Of a stretch of 64,000 nt of DNA, positions 9,951 to 20,480 are shown piece by piece. The translations under genes were made by a program, and so were the position numbers. The stretch lies in the NCBI GenBank assembly GCA_029891385.1, contig CM057231.1:66914990-66978989 (forward strand), read 5' to 3'. The stretch's first letter is position 1; every line of letters begins with the position of its first letter. The notes under the pieces are model-generated. The model had not been told where the DNA came from, made no database searches, and worked only from the letters and a program-made list of their open reading frames with translations. Source of the DNA: Erythroxylum novogranatense. Lineage: Eukaryota; Streptophyta; Magnoliopsida; Malpighiales; Erythroxylaceae.

Positions 9951-11555
9951 ATATCAGGTTTTTCGTCTCCTTCACTTGTTTCCTTTCTTTTTGCGTTTCA
10001 CATTTACTATTTGTCTTAACAAGTTGAAGGAGAGCCATTTAGATAGTTTGTTTCTTTAGTTTTTCTCTCATTTTTCAATAATACTTTGGAGATCCCTTCA
10101 TGAGCTTCTCTCAGATTTAGGCTTAATTTACATTTTCATTGAGGACAATGTGTGTTTCAAGTGTGGGGGAGTTGTTTCCCCATTTATTTTTCACATTGCA
10201 TGACTGTTGATATTATGTTTCATTGAGGACAATATGAATTGTTGGCCAATTGGTACATTCTGCTGATAAACTTGGTGAATTTTCCATCTTTCTGTCATTC
10301 TGCATTTTTTTTAGCGCATGACGTGTGACCACACGTCATGGTAAGCGTTGCTTCTTCGATTATGATACGTCGCGACGTCACCCTTTATACGTCGCGACGT
10401 CTACACGTTTTGACGTCTGCTTCTGCACGTCGCGACGTCATACTTATGCATGAATGATCCTGTGCTTAATTCTTCCACTCATTTCAAATTTATCTTGCAC
10501 TGGACTTTTGTGGCTTTTGTTTTCAAAATTTTTACTAGTTTCAAAATGATGCTTGAGTTTTTGAAAACGCCTCCTATTCTTTTAATAATAATTGGAATTG
10601 GCAAAAATTTTGCTCTTCAATTTTTCAAAACACAATGGATGGAAGCATGCTAACAAAGTAGCATTTTAAGTTTTTGAGACTAGAGATTGTGCATAGAGAC
10701 AATACCCTTGTTGGAAGGATATTGAGCCCAAATTTTCTTCTATCTTTGTAAAAATGCCGCTTATTTCATTCTTCTCTAGAACTTGTTTTAATTCTTAATT
10801 GAAGCTTAATGGACTAGATTTTTGTTGATATGATAGAGGCGTTCTTTCCTCCACCCTTGTCCCAAACACTATCCCCAGATATTTATCCCTTGCTAGCCCT
10901 TTGAGCCGTCTTATTACGAGCATTTACATTTATATTTTTATGGTGTCATTAGTTATTTTGCTTCGTTATATTAAAAAAAAAACAGAAAGTGTTTTCATTT
11001 ATAAATTTTAAAAAAAGAGAACAGAAAGAAGAAAAGCAAGTTCAATAACAATTTATGCAGCATATTTTGCATGAACAGAAAATAAAGAAACATTCTGTTT
11101 ATGGCATCAATTCTTTGTTTAGTGCATGTGCTCATACTATTCTTTCTTTCTTTCACTTCATCCATTCATTTAGCCTCCCGTACATTACAACCCTAAAAGT
11201 CCTCTTGATCTTTGAAATGATAGTTTTTGTAGTGGAGAAATAGAATTGACACAAGCCTATGGTAGGAGATGAAGTAAGCAGACTGAGAGCAAAAATATCC
11301 CTACACACAAGTGAGCTGAGCGCAAACACTATATCTTGAGTGGTTCTCTTTTGTTCAATCTCTTGTTCTTGAATTCTTTCAATGTTTATTTTAGTAGCAC
11401 TCTTTTATTCTGCTGTGGTTGAATTCTTGGGAAATGGATTGAGTCAATGCCCTTTTATTGTTTTGAGCATGGGTAGATATTTTCTATTCCTCTTGTATTC
11501 TTTTTGACTCTTGTAGCTTTGTCCAGGAGTATAAAGGTCTAAGTGTGGGGGAATT
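9951..11555 (+). other. Athila post-pol spacer
   Basis: This 1.6-kb stretch has no supported gene. Some relatives carry an env-like frame here, but I find only short frames. It holds two purine tracts, GTGTGGGGGA at 10161 and GTGTGGGGGAA at 11543-11553. The second directly precedes the probable 3' LTR and is the better polypurine tract. CATTGAGGACAAT occurs twice (about 10138 and 10222). A palindrome array lies at 10318-10439. Confidence 0.7.
10318..10439. repeat. Palindrome array ACGTCGCGACGT, spacer copy
   Basis: The array starts with a hairpin with 10-bp arms CATGACGTGT and ACACGTCATG (10318-10340). Three perfect copies of the 12-bp palindrome ACGTCGCGACGT follow at 10367, 10389 and 10427, with one decayed copy between. 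The same motif recurs in the 3' LTR about 1.5 kb downstream. Confidence 0.85.
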
Positions 11556-11818
11556 TGATTGAGCTAAGTTTATATTATAAATTGGTTGTATTTTCATAGC
11601 TACTTATGCATTTGTTGACTCCTAGTCGATGATTTTTGTGCTTAAATTGGTTCCTCATACATAGTTCTTTCAATTTGCAATTTGTCAGGAAATTGTCATG
11701 ATTTAATTCTTATTTTTCCATAATTGTTATTGGGACAATTGATACTGCAAATTGTTATTATTTTATTGCAAGAACAAAGGAGTCAACGTTAGGAAGTCAA
11801 TAGTCATTGGTCCATCCG

Positions 11819-11957
11819 CATGTCGCGACGAATATTAATTCATACGTCGCGACGAGCAAGTCACTTCCATACGTCGCGGCGAATATCAATTCATACGTCG
11901 TGACGAGCAGGCAAATTCACACGTCGCGACGAATTTTTATTTATACGTCGCGACGTA
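11819..11957. repeat. Palindrome array GTCGCGAC in Athila LTR U3
   Basis: Six units with the core GTCGCGAC (one GTCGCGGC, one GTCGTGAC) follow each other about every 25 bp, most preceded by CATAC or CACAC. The last is the full 12-bp palindrome ACGTCGCGACGT. The array ends about 65 bp before the TATA box, which fits an upstream promoter element. Confidence 0.85.
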
Positions 11958-12020
11958 CGAGCGGATATCCGACCTTTTATGGAAAGTTTGTCTCACTATT
12001 CCAACCCGACCCGCGCCCCA

Positions 12021-12030
12021 TCATATAAAA
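12021..12030 (+). promoter_or_regulatory. TATA box of Athila LTR
   Basis: TCATATAAAA lies in a GC-richer context after the palindrome array. Transcription would start about 30 bp downstream, near 12055. Confidence 0.55.
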
Positions 12031-13076
12031 ACTTGCCGTTTTTAGGTCATGAGCAGACTTACACACACGCAGAATCGAGACACAGAGTCTGGAGACTGGG
12101 AGAGGAGCAGATTTTTATTACTCAGGCAGTAGAGAGACGACACCGTCCTTCGACATAGTCTTCACATTTTCATCTCCAACGATTACAGCCATCAACATTG
12201 TCACCGTCAGTGTCTTCTGTCAACATGAGCATCGTTCCATCTCCAGTGTCTGAGGGATCAACCAGAGTCATGCGTGGCTGAGTTAACCTTCCTCTTGAAG
12301 ACGTAACAATGGTTTGAGTTCATGGAAGCTTCAAAGGGGAGTATCATATAGTGTCGAAAGTTTAGTTATATTTGTGTAAAACTCTGAGTTAGAGATTGCA
12401 TCGGTGTAGCTAGATTAGCATGGTTATAGTTTAATCATATGTTGAACACTATGTTGAGATTTGGACAAAGTAATTTGTAGAACTTTGATGTTTAATATAT
12501 GAAGTTTCATATATGTTCGTTGGATATTGCATTTACGGTCTTTATCTACCTAGTTGTGTTTGATTGAGATTGTTAAGTTTTATCCAATTGACCGATTGCA
12601 ATTGCTTGTCCATTTTCACACTATAGTTTTTAACAAAGATTTAAATAATGGAGTTCATTAATTAAATCTTTGGACCTAAAGAGTCCTTTAGGTTGATCTT
12701 TCAAACTTAGTGGATTGTGTCCCTAAAATCAATTTTGAACCGTGATAGCTCGCGCTATTTTCAAGAGGATTTTATCAATTTGATTTTCTATCTTACCCTT
12801 GTTCATTGCATTATTCCTAAAATTCCAAAAAATATTCTTTTATACTTTTTGTCTATCTTGATTACTTTATCATTTTGACCAAAATACCAAACCCCATTTT
12901 ATCAACTTCAATTGCAATTTTTGACATTTAGGCTAGGTTAGACCATTTTTATTTGGTTCCAATTAAGTGAGACGACCCGAGGTTGCATACTATACCGCAA
13001 TCTTGGAATTACTTTTATTTGACCGGTTTCCAAGGATCGATCATAAGATCGCATCGACAGAGCCGCGATCACCCAC

Positions 13077-13428
13077 AATTATCACAATAAAGTGTAATGG
13101 CTTTTTTTGCCTCAGGAACCACCTCCAAATCATTTAGGAACTTGCAGAGCTAAACTGCTTCTTTTACTGCTTCACAAACAGTAATATACTCAACCTCCAT
13201 AGTCGAATCAGCAACATAAGATTGCTTGATACTCCTCCAGATTATGGCTCCATCTCCTAAAACAAATATAGAACTAAAAGTTGATTTCCTTGAATCAACA
13301 TATGATTGGAAATCAGAATTTGTATATTCCATCAAAATAAGATTACTTCCAGAGTAAACAAGCATTAAGTTCTTCGTCCTATGAAGATACTTTAATATAC
13401 ACTTAACCGCAGTCCAATGTTCATTCAT
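13077..13428 (-). pseudogene. Copia RNase H, truncated
   Basis: Typical Copia RNase H sequence: HWTAVKCILKYLHRTKN, then YTNSDFQSYVDSRKSTFS and IIWRSIKQSYVADSTMEVEY. A stop follows AVKEAV at about 13152. Reading continues to EAKKAITLYCDN at about 13085, where it meets the Athila LTR. The last catalytic region is therefore missing from the window. Confidence 0.85.
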
Positions 13429-13679
13429 AGATTAGACTGAAATCTGCTTACCAGTCCCACTATATAATAGATATCCGGTCTAGTGCAAAGCATTGCATAC
13501 ATTAAACTTCCAACTTCCAAAGCATATGTAATGTTACTCATGCATTCAACCTCCTTTTGGGTTTTAGGTGCTTGTTCCTTTGAAAGTTTGATTTCATGTC
13601 TAGTAGGTGCGAAGCCCCTCTTGGAATCTTGCATGGTAAACTTATTAAACATATTCTCAATGTAGGTTAATTGAGACAA
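13425..13679 (-). pseudogene. Copia reverse transcriptase, connection region
   Basis: The segment has the Copia signatures LSKEQAPKTQKEVECM and YALEVGSLMYAMLCTRPDI, which lie between the reverse transcriptase and RNase H domains. It overlaps the RNase H frame by a few bases, showing a frameshift at about 13430. Confidence 0.8.
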
Positions 13680-13736
13680 GGCTATCTATTTGTTCTTACA
13701 ATCCCTTAGAAGTTTGATCCCTAAAACATAGTTAGT

Positions 13737-13988
13737 CTATCCCAAATCCTTCATTGAAAACTTTTTGTTCAGCCATCCTTTAACTGTAGATAACATTCCC
13801 ACATCATTCCTAATGAGTATAATGTCATCAACAAATAGGATTAGAAAAATAACCTTTCCATCTTGTATCCTTTTATAGACATAAGGCTCATCTAGGTTTT
13901 GTATGAACCCATAAGTTTTGATAGACTTATCAAACCTAATGTTTCGAGACCTAGATGCTTGCTTGAGTCCACAAATGGACCTTTGCAA
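13737..13988 (-). pseudogene. Copia reverse transcriptase, catalytic core
   Basis: This part carries the block SICGLKQASRSRNIRFD and the catalytic box FLILFVDDIILI with two adjacent aspartates, followed by LNKKFSMKDLG. In the family this box is YVDD. Stops on both sides separate it from neighbouring fragments of the same domain. Confidence 0.85.
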
Positions 13989-14033
13989 CTTCCATACCTT
14001 ATGTTTATTACCTAGCTCAATGAATCGTTTTGG

Positions 14034-14366
14034 TTAGGTCATACAAATGGTCTTCTTAAGATCCCCATTAAGAAATGCATTCTTGATATCCATTTGCCAT
14101 ATTTCATAATCGAAATAGGCTGCTATGGCCAAAAGAATCCTGATGGACTTAAGTATGGCAACGAGAGAAAGATTCACCTCATAGTATTTACCCTCTTTTA
14201 GAGTATAGCCCTTAGCTACCAATCTAGCTTTAAAGGTCTCTATCTTTCCATTTGATCCTATTTTCCTTTTATAGATCCATTTACACCCTATTTCTTTTAC
14301 ATCTGGAGGAAAATCTATGAGGATCCAAACTTTATTGGCGTATATGGAATCTACTTCCGATTCCAT
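14034..14366 (-). pseudogene. Copia reverse transcriptase, N-terminal part
   Basis: The 110-residue frame has the Copia motifs VWILIDFPPDVKEIGCKWIY, KARLVAKGYTLKEG and the first catalytic region WQMDIKNAFLNGDLKKTICM. It continues into the catalytic core after stop codons at about 14000-14033. Confidence 0.85.
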
Positions 14367-14572
14367 CGCCTTAAACCATTTTTTGCATCAACAAAATTAA
14401 TAGCCTGTGTATACGCAATGGGATCCATTTCCTCTTAGTCTAAGATGGCAATAAAGCCTTCTCCTAGATCTAGATACCTATCTGGTTGTCTCACAACCCT
14501 CCCATTATGTCTAGGCACTACTTGATGTTTAGGTTACACTTCTGATTCAACTCTTGAATCCATTTCGACATC

Positions 14573-14870
14573 TTATTCTATTATATCCATATCAAATTTT
14601 GAATTTGATAAAATAACTAACTCCTTTAATACTACTTCACTTCTTCCTTTGTGATTTCTCACAAACTCTTCCTCTAAGAAAGTCACATCTGTCAACACAA
14701 ATACCTTCCTATCCTGAGGAATATAAAAATAGTACCCTCGAGTTTCCTCAGGATATATTACAAAAAAATATACTTCTGACCTTGGTTCTATCTTTGTGGA
14801 TTCAAGTCTTAGAACATAGGCTGGGCAACCCCAAGTCGTTAAGTGTCGTAATAAAGGCACTCGACAGTTT
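14573..14870 (-). pseudogene. Copia integrase C-terminal region
   Basis: The motif HLTTWGCPAYVLRLESTKIE is the conserved GCPAYV region after the integrase core, followed by GYYFYIPQDRKVFVLTDVTF. The reading is broken upstream by the foldback insertion at 14871, just where the TPYELWTG-type motif should join it. Confidence 0.8.
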
Positions 14871-15065
14871 TGTTGATTCACACACAGGTTAGCATTTCCA
14901 CCAGCGTGTGTTTTGCGGTTATCATGATACAACACAAATCAGTATTGTCCTCTTGGGTGTTCGATTCCTACCAAAGAGGACAATACTGATTTGTGTTGGA
15001 TGCCGCGGTATAACCCACAAACACACGCTGGGTGGGAAATGCTAGCCCAGGTGTGGGGTCCAACA
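14871..15065. repeat. Foldback element TGTTG...CCAACA in Copia integrase
   Basis: A 195-bp palindromic element has ends TGTTGATTC and GGGGTCCAACA and arms that pair over most of its length (for example AGCATTTCC with GGGAAATGCT, and AAATCAGTATTGTCCTCTT with its inverse). The short loop (about 14966-14980) holds GTTCGATTCC, which resembles a tRNA T-arm. Flanks AGTTT (14866-14870) and AGTCT (15066-15070) may be a 5-bp target duplication with one mismatch. It interrupts the Copia integrase frame and belongs to the family seen at 1331-1944. Confidence 0.8.
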
Positions 15066-15293
15066 AGTCTACAACTCCTCAGGTATTTTAGGCACCGATT
15101 TGGATAGAGCAAAGTTAAGAAGATATGATACTGTTTGTATGGCATATCCCTAGGGCGATTCTGGAAGGCTAGCATAGGAAATCATCGATCTTACCATTTC
15201 TAATAGAGTCCTATTTCTCCTCTTAGCTACACCAGTTTGTTGAGGTATTTGAGGAGTTGACAAATTGGAAACAATTCCATTATCAATTAAAAA
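15066..15293 (-). pseudogene. Copia integrase, end of catalytic core
   Basis: The minus reading gives QQTGVAKRRNRTLLEMVRSM (about 15178-15240) and, further on, KSVPKIPEEL just before the foldback element. In relatives the first motif is GVAERRNRT, whose Glu is the third catalytic residue. Here the codon is AAG (Lys), so the core would be inactive even without frameshifts. Confidence 0.75.
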
Positions 15294-15641
15294 TTACTGG
15301 AACTCTCCAGATAAGTACTCACTACCTCGATCCGATCGAATTTGTTTTAATGGCTTGCCTAGCTGCTTTTCAACTTTGGCTTTGAATTCTTTAAACTTTT
15401 CAAAAGATCCGCTCTTTTTATTCAAAAAATATAAATAACCATGTATTGAATAATTATCTATAAAGGTTATAAAGTATTCATAACCTCCTCTAGCTTGTAC
15501 GTTCATGGGCTCACACAGATCTGTATGTACCAAGTCCAATGTAGATTTAGATCTGTTTTCTTTAAAAGGAAATGAGGCCTTGGTCATTTTTCCTTCAATA
15601 TAAGATTCATAGATGGATAATAGATCATTATCCATGCCCAT
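15294..15641 (-). pseudogene. Copia integrase catalytic core
   Basis: The core shows the first two catalytic aspartates, in VHTDLCEPM and IRSDRGSEYLSGEF, and between them GGYEYFITFIDNYS and FLNKKSGSFEKFKEFK. It is a standard Copia integrase core. The third acidic position lies in the next fragment and is mutated. Confidence 0.87.
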
Positions 15642-16440
15642 AAGAATCCCATCATTTACTAATCTGTCAAGTCTTTTCTAATTGATATGACCCATTCTTA
15701 AGTGTAACAGATATTTAGAATTAATGCTAGAGTCATTGGAATGTCTTGGTTTTATCAACTCTATGGTGCTTAATGAACCTATCATATGTTCTATAAAAAA
15801 CAATCCTTATTTAATTATCACATCACTAATAAAATCTTTATTTTCATATAGTGAAACAACATTTTCAAAATATAAGGAATTTTGTTAGACAAAAAAACAG
15901 AAATCATGTTCCTTACAATCATTGGCATCTAATGAACATCCTCCAAATATAACCTATGACCATTAGGAAAGTCCAAGATAACTACTCCTACTGATTCTGC
16001 TAAAACATAGGATCCATCTGCTATCTTGGCTTGAAACTAACCTTTAGGTAGTCTTTTCCTTTGCTGGAACCCCTGCAAAGAATTACAAATATGATTAGTG
16101 GCTCCTGAATCTAATGTCCAGGAATTAAATAAATCTGCCACATTTCTAGTTCCTAACAGTCTTAGGAAACCCATACCTTGTTTACTTTTGAGGGACTCAA
16201 GGTAGACTGGACAGTTTCTTTTCCCTAGCCCATTTCATCACAGTAGAAACACTTTCCCTTGACGTTCTCTTTGGCCTTCTTTTTCTTAGGTTGGGCCTTA
16301 ACCCCTATTTGGGTCTTCTTTTTCACTGGACCATTCTTCTTTTACTTGCCCTTACCCTTGGCTTAGAAGAAGACGCTACGTTAGCTTCTAACCCATTAGC
16401 TTTGATATTCAATATCTCCTCTGTTATCGGACTATCTTAG
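15642..16440 (-). pseudogene. Copia gag zinc knuckle, protease and GAG-pre-integrase remnant
   Basis: Minus reading gives a zinc knuckle KGKCFYCDEMG (about 16225-16260; the His is lost to a stop), then NCPVYLESLKSKQGMGFL and the protease motif WTLDSGATNHIC near 16100-16135. The GAG-pre-integrase region follows, with many stops. A Lys-rich gag tail is visible at about 16270-16400. Gag upstream of this cannot be traced. Confidence 0.7.
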
Positions 16441-17802
16441 GAGTTGAATTTTCACTCGGAAGTGTAAGCTCATTTTAAATTAAAACACATGAAATATATT
16501 CATATTAAAGAACAATGTCAATATTACGTCACCATTCATTAAAATTCTCTTCCTTTTCTAATTTGTTATTTGTCAAGAGCAAAGTGAGTGGATTCATTTT
16601 GTGATTGATTATGTCTGAAAATATAAATTATTAAAATATAAGCTTACTAGTCAATAAAATTGGAACTTAGTATAAAATCATGATGCATGTATGCATGATG
16701 ATAGATTTAACAAAACTTAAAATCTTTCAATTGATGAGATTTGTAAAATATTTATAAAATGTCATTCCATTGATGACATTTGTAAAATATTTACAAAATA
16801 TCATTCTGTCTTAACCAATAATTTCCCGATTCAATAATAGCTGAGAAAAACAAAACATTCTCCCTAAGTGACTAACCTGATCATTGCTTCTTTACTTTTC
16901 TAATATTTATTTTAAATTCTCAAGAAGTTTGAACAATAATTTTTTCAATTTGTAACTTGGTTTTATGGATTATAGTTCCTTTGTTCTGAAAATGTGGCCA
17001 ATTATAAATGAGGAAACGGCGTGTGTACGCAATGCAAAAGGATGACTATTAAGAACAAGACGTATGGTTAGGAATTAATAATATTATTCCCATCGCCTCC
17101 AATTCTGTTAGAAAGCCGTCAATTATTGCCTTTGGATTCTTCAAGCAATAATCTGGTCTGCCCTTTTATGTGTGGTTGCAACCACATCTGTTGAGCATTA
17201 ACTCTGTTATCGATCTCTTTCCTCTCAATGCTAGTACTACTAACGACTTTCGGTGCCAGTAGTGGTGGTTAAAATTGCTTTGGCTTGTAATATTGACTCC
17301 ACGTACCATTGCCAGGTGACAGCCGCCTAGTTATTACATATTTAATGGTCTCCCCATATTGTTGGCTAATTGAAATATATATTTTTTTATTCTAAAAGGT
17401 TTTAATTTTGTTTAATAATCAACGCTTAAAAATATGGATCCCTAAAGTAATTAAATTTAAGTTAGTTGAACCAGATTTGATACAATAGTTAAATATAAAA
17501 ATAAAATTAGTTTAAACATAAATAATTCAAAAGAACATTGTAAATATTGTATACGACTTTCTAAAAAAAAGAATGTTAAGGGATTAGTCAATTATAATAA
17601 AATATAATTATTTCAAATAATGTGCATATAAATATTAGTTTAATTAATGTAAGGAAAAAAAATAAAATGGTTAAGGTCTTCTTCTAGGTTTCACATTGTT
17701 CTTTCAACTGGGTGATACGATAAAATAAAGTGAGAATGCGAGTGACCTGATTTCCGTACATACGTAATAACAATTTCATGAAAAAGAAATGGCTCTGGTG
17801 AT
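16441..17802. other. AT-rich intergenic DNA, no gene seen
   Basis: No coding pattern in either strand. The repeated phrase TTTGTAAAATATTTA at about 16740 and 16780 is a short local duplication (about 43 bp apart). Confidence 0.5.
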
Positions 17803-18012
17803 TAGAGCAAGGCCTTGCTCCAAAGAAGCAAGATTCTCTGTTTAATATTACACTGTCTTATTCTGTCTTATGAAATTTCAACCATTTATTTTGTGGGATC
17901 CACGCGGAGTCCACGCGAGACCTATATAGGACCTACATAAATAAACGGTTAAGATTCATTGGACACAATAAAATACCATAATATTATACAGGAGATCTGG
18001 ATTCTGCTCTAA
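17803..18012. mobile_element. Possible MITE, about 210 bp
   Basis: The segment begins TTAGAGCAAGGCC and ends GGATTCTGCTCTAA, giving 8-bp inverted ends TTAGAGCA/TGCTCTAA, with further partial match inward. The left end is also a perfect 16-bp palindrome GAGCAAGGCCTTGCTC (17805-17820). I see no clean target duplication, so this is tentative. Confidence 0.35.
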
Positions 18013-18690
18013 AGCCCACATTGTTGACTTGTAGATCTTATGGTTTCCTATCACTTTTCCTGAGATGCACAGAAAACAGGTCACTATAAAGACCGATTGA
18101 TGTATTTAATTATTTTCGCATTGAACTACTATGCAGTTTAGGTCAAATTTGGTTTTTGGTTCCTTTTTTTAATTTATTAACAAATAATAAATTTTGATTT
18201 GCAAGTCCAATATATAAGATAGTTCATAGAATATTCAATTCAAAATAATTTAAACAATTGATCTTCACTCATTTTCATAAACTATAATTAATATCAAGTC
18301 AATATTTATCATGTAACTAACATATTTCTCGAATAACCAAACTAATAAAGTTTTTTATTAGATTCATATGAATTATTAAATTTTGTTGAATGAGAAGAAT
18401 GTCTTACTCTAACTACTATATTTCCTAGAATTTAGCTAGTGAACGTTGGGCTCTACGTGACATCAAAAGGGTTTTTGTTTTTTTGGGAAAGCCAAATGTG
18501 TATATTACTATAGCTGAAACTATTACATACATTACAATAAGTTCACGACAGTTAGACTTATCTACATATTACAGAAAACAGTAAATCAAGAATCAAAAAA
18601 ATTAGCTAAAAGTGTCACAATAAATTAAAAATGCCATTGAATCTGCATGTCTAACAATAGAGTGTGTTGTTGCTGAATAGCATAGATGTG
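18013..18690. other. Intergenic DNA, no gene seen
   Basis: AT-rich, with only short random frames on both strands. Confidence 0.45.
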
Positions 18691-19690
18691 TTCGCATATC
18701 AAAAGGGGGTTAATTGATTGTTTGTAAATTTTAAAGCTTTTTCAAAGTTATGAATGAATTGGCTAAGGTTAAATGATGGAAAAGAATGAACAATTCAATG
18801 CATGAAAATCGCTAGCAAGCACAATAAATGTAAAAGAATTAAAGGAGATATTACACAAATAAATTTTATAGTAGTTTGAATATCAATTCTAGCCTATGTT
18901 AATTTGCTATATTTTATGTGATTCTTTTACATTATCATCTTCTTTAACAAGGTGAAAACGAGTTTTTATACATTGTCTTTCTTTTTCTCGATTCAAAAGG
19001 AACCATTAAGCATCTTACTAACAAAGAAGACAAACCACACCATTAGAAATTCAATTCAACAAACACCTGTTATGCTCTCTTTAATCTGCTAGGGTTCTAG
19101 TCAACTTAAAAATGAATGATTAATGATTAAGTGATCTTAAAACTCTTTCAAAATTAGCTTAAGTCTCATTAAAATATCATAAAAGAAAACATAATAATAA
19201 AGCAACTTAAGGATGAATGATTAATGATTAAGTGATCTTAAAACTCTTTCAAAATTACTTTAAGATTCAATAAAAAATCATAAAAACATAACAACAAAGT
19301 TTTAAGTATATATATTACCTACTCCTAACTTGAATACTTATTAGAAACACAATTAATTTTTAAAGTATATGTATTACCCAATCTTTTTAAATCGCTCTCT
19401 TTCTCCGCCCTCTCTCTATCTAGCTCTCCTTCTCTCTTCTATTCTATGTTTACATTGTTTCTTGCCTCTGCTCATTCTGTTGCTAGTTTCCCTTTTACCA
19501 GCTCACTTACACTTTGTTTGGCCTCTTCTTTAAGCATGGTACTTTTATTTAGCTAGAAGGGATTTTTTTTTCCTTTCCTTGGATAGTCTTCCCCACCTCC
19601 CTTATAAGTTATTGTTTACGGAAGAATTTTTTGGGAAAGTTACCTTCCATCTTGTATTTTTTGCCTCTTTCAACTTAAGACCCTTAGTAT
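18691..19690. repeat. LTR-like remnant with 101-bp tandem duplication
   Basis: The phrase ATTTTATAGTAGTTTGAA at about 18866, followed by TCTAGCCTATG, resembles the TTTATAG-AGG-TTCGG...CCTACGTCC region inside plant LTRs, including the one at 358-392 here. A direct tandem duplication follows (19102-19202 and 19203 to about 19302, period 101 bp), then a CT-rich tract at about 19385-19440. There is no complete LTR pair. No gene is seen. Confidence 0.4.
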
Positions 19691-19919
19691 TTGTACCGCA
19701 ACATCCAAGGTAATGGATGAATTGGGCTTTAAATGGATGAATTGGGCTTTACACCCCTCTCCTCTATCAATCCCTCTAGCTCTACCTCTAAGAACATGTC
19801 CCACTTAGTTGCTTCCTCATAAGAGGATGCTCATTCCAACTTTATCGGAACTGACAATGGTGTAAATCTAATGGCAAACAACTCTAAGAGTCTCAATCCC
19901 ATACTTAATTGTTGACAAG

Positions 19920-20480
19920 TGGTTGGGGAAAACAATGGCATTCCTTTAGAATATTGTCCACTTAAGACACTTGAAGGGGGAGCCTTAGTATATTTAGATT
20001 CTCAAGGATGGTGCAAGGTGTTAGGAAACAACTCTTGTAGGCTTCTTTATGAGAAAACAACCTAATTTCCCTACCATCAAAATGTGTGCTCTAAAACTAT
20101 GGAAATGTAGTTAAATTAAGAAGGTACTTTTATCATAGGAAAATTTCAATTTGTTTAAATTTGATTTTACTAACTACTTAAAGGACATCATAGGTGTTAG
20201 ACCTTGGCATATTCTAAATAGACCTCTCTTATAATAAATCTAGAAGTCAGGTATCTAACTTTAAGAATATCAGGCACACAAATGTCCCTATAACTATATT
20301 CCACTAAAGGACTTAGTATGTTAGATAATTATAGGCAAGCCTATAATTATGGATTAAACTATTACTTAGAGAAGTAGAGCGGGGTATATGAGACTATATG
20401 TGAGTGTTAAATTAGGAAAGAACTTCTAGATACCATCCCCATCCTGAGATGTGGAGAAGGAGAAAAAATCTTTAAAGATG
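19920..20480 (+). pseudogene. LINE ORF1 remnant (DUF4283-type)
   Basis: In broken frames on plus I read GFFMRKQPNFPTIKMCALKLW (about 20038-20100), then NLFKFDFTNYLKDI and RPWHILNRPLL (about 20150-20230), and further on TNVPI and YMRLYVSVKLGKN (about 20385-20425). This is the pattern of DUF4283, the gag-like domain of plant L1-type LINEs. Several stops and frameshifts make it a remnant. It may belong to the plus LINE that resumes at 23911, with the minus-strand LINE between them inserted later. Confidence 0.6.

Larger units (their letters stand above)
1..13071 (+). mobile_element. Athila-type Ty3/gypsy retrotransposon, 5' end outside window
   Basis: Domains appear in Ty3/gypsy order on plus: gag (before 220, resuming at 5125), protease (about 6470), reverse transcriptase, RNase H, integrase (to about 9947), a 1.6-kb spacer with two GTGTGGGGGA purine tracts, then a probable 3' LTR at 11556-13071. 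The protease motif DLGA, the box FMDD in reverse transcriptase and the spacer with its GTGTGGGGG tracts are typical of the Athila/Tat branch, which is established knowledge. A gag-only Copia element is inserted at 221-5119. At the right end the sequence passes directly into a Copia RNase H reading on minus, so this element was inserted into that older Copia. The 5' LTR and primer-binding site are not in the window. Stops and small indels break gag and pol, so it is unlikely to be autonomous. Confidence 0.85.
11556..13071 (+). repeat. Probable 3' LTR of Athila-type element
   Basis: The proposed LTR begins TGATTGAGC directly after the purine tract GTGTGGGGGAATT and ends ...GCCGCGATCA, about 1.5 kb. 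The right border is set by the point where Copia RNase H (minus) resumes. A TATA box (TCATATAAAA) is at 12021-12030, with a palindrome array 60-200 bp upstream. The other LTR is outside the window, so the borders rest on TG/CA ends, the purine tract and the interrupted Copia. Confidence 0.7.
13072..16440 (-). mobile_element. Decayed Copia retrotransposon, split by the Athila element
   Basis: Reading on minus from right to left, the order is gag zinc knuckle (about 16240), protease (about 16130), integrase (15640-14870), reverse transcriptase (14370-13440) and RNase H (13430-13077). This is the Copia order, with integrase before reverse transcriptase. Every domain has stops or frameshifts, so the element is old. 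Its RNase H is cut at 13072 by the Athila LTR, so its 3' end should lie left of the window. I find no convincing 5' LTR or gag N-terminus right of 16440. A foldback element sits inside its integrase region. Confidence 0.88.

Noticed and set aside
10450..10653. Hydrophobic 67-residue frame in the Athila spacer as an env-like gene
   Set aside because: Too short, with no signal or coiled-coil pattern, and flanked by stops. AT-rich DNA gives such Phe/Ile-rich frames by chance.
14960..14985. tRNA-like T-arm (GTTCGATTCC)
   Set aside because: No A box, acceptor or anticodon arm around it. It is the loop of a foldback element.
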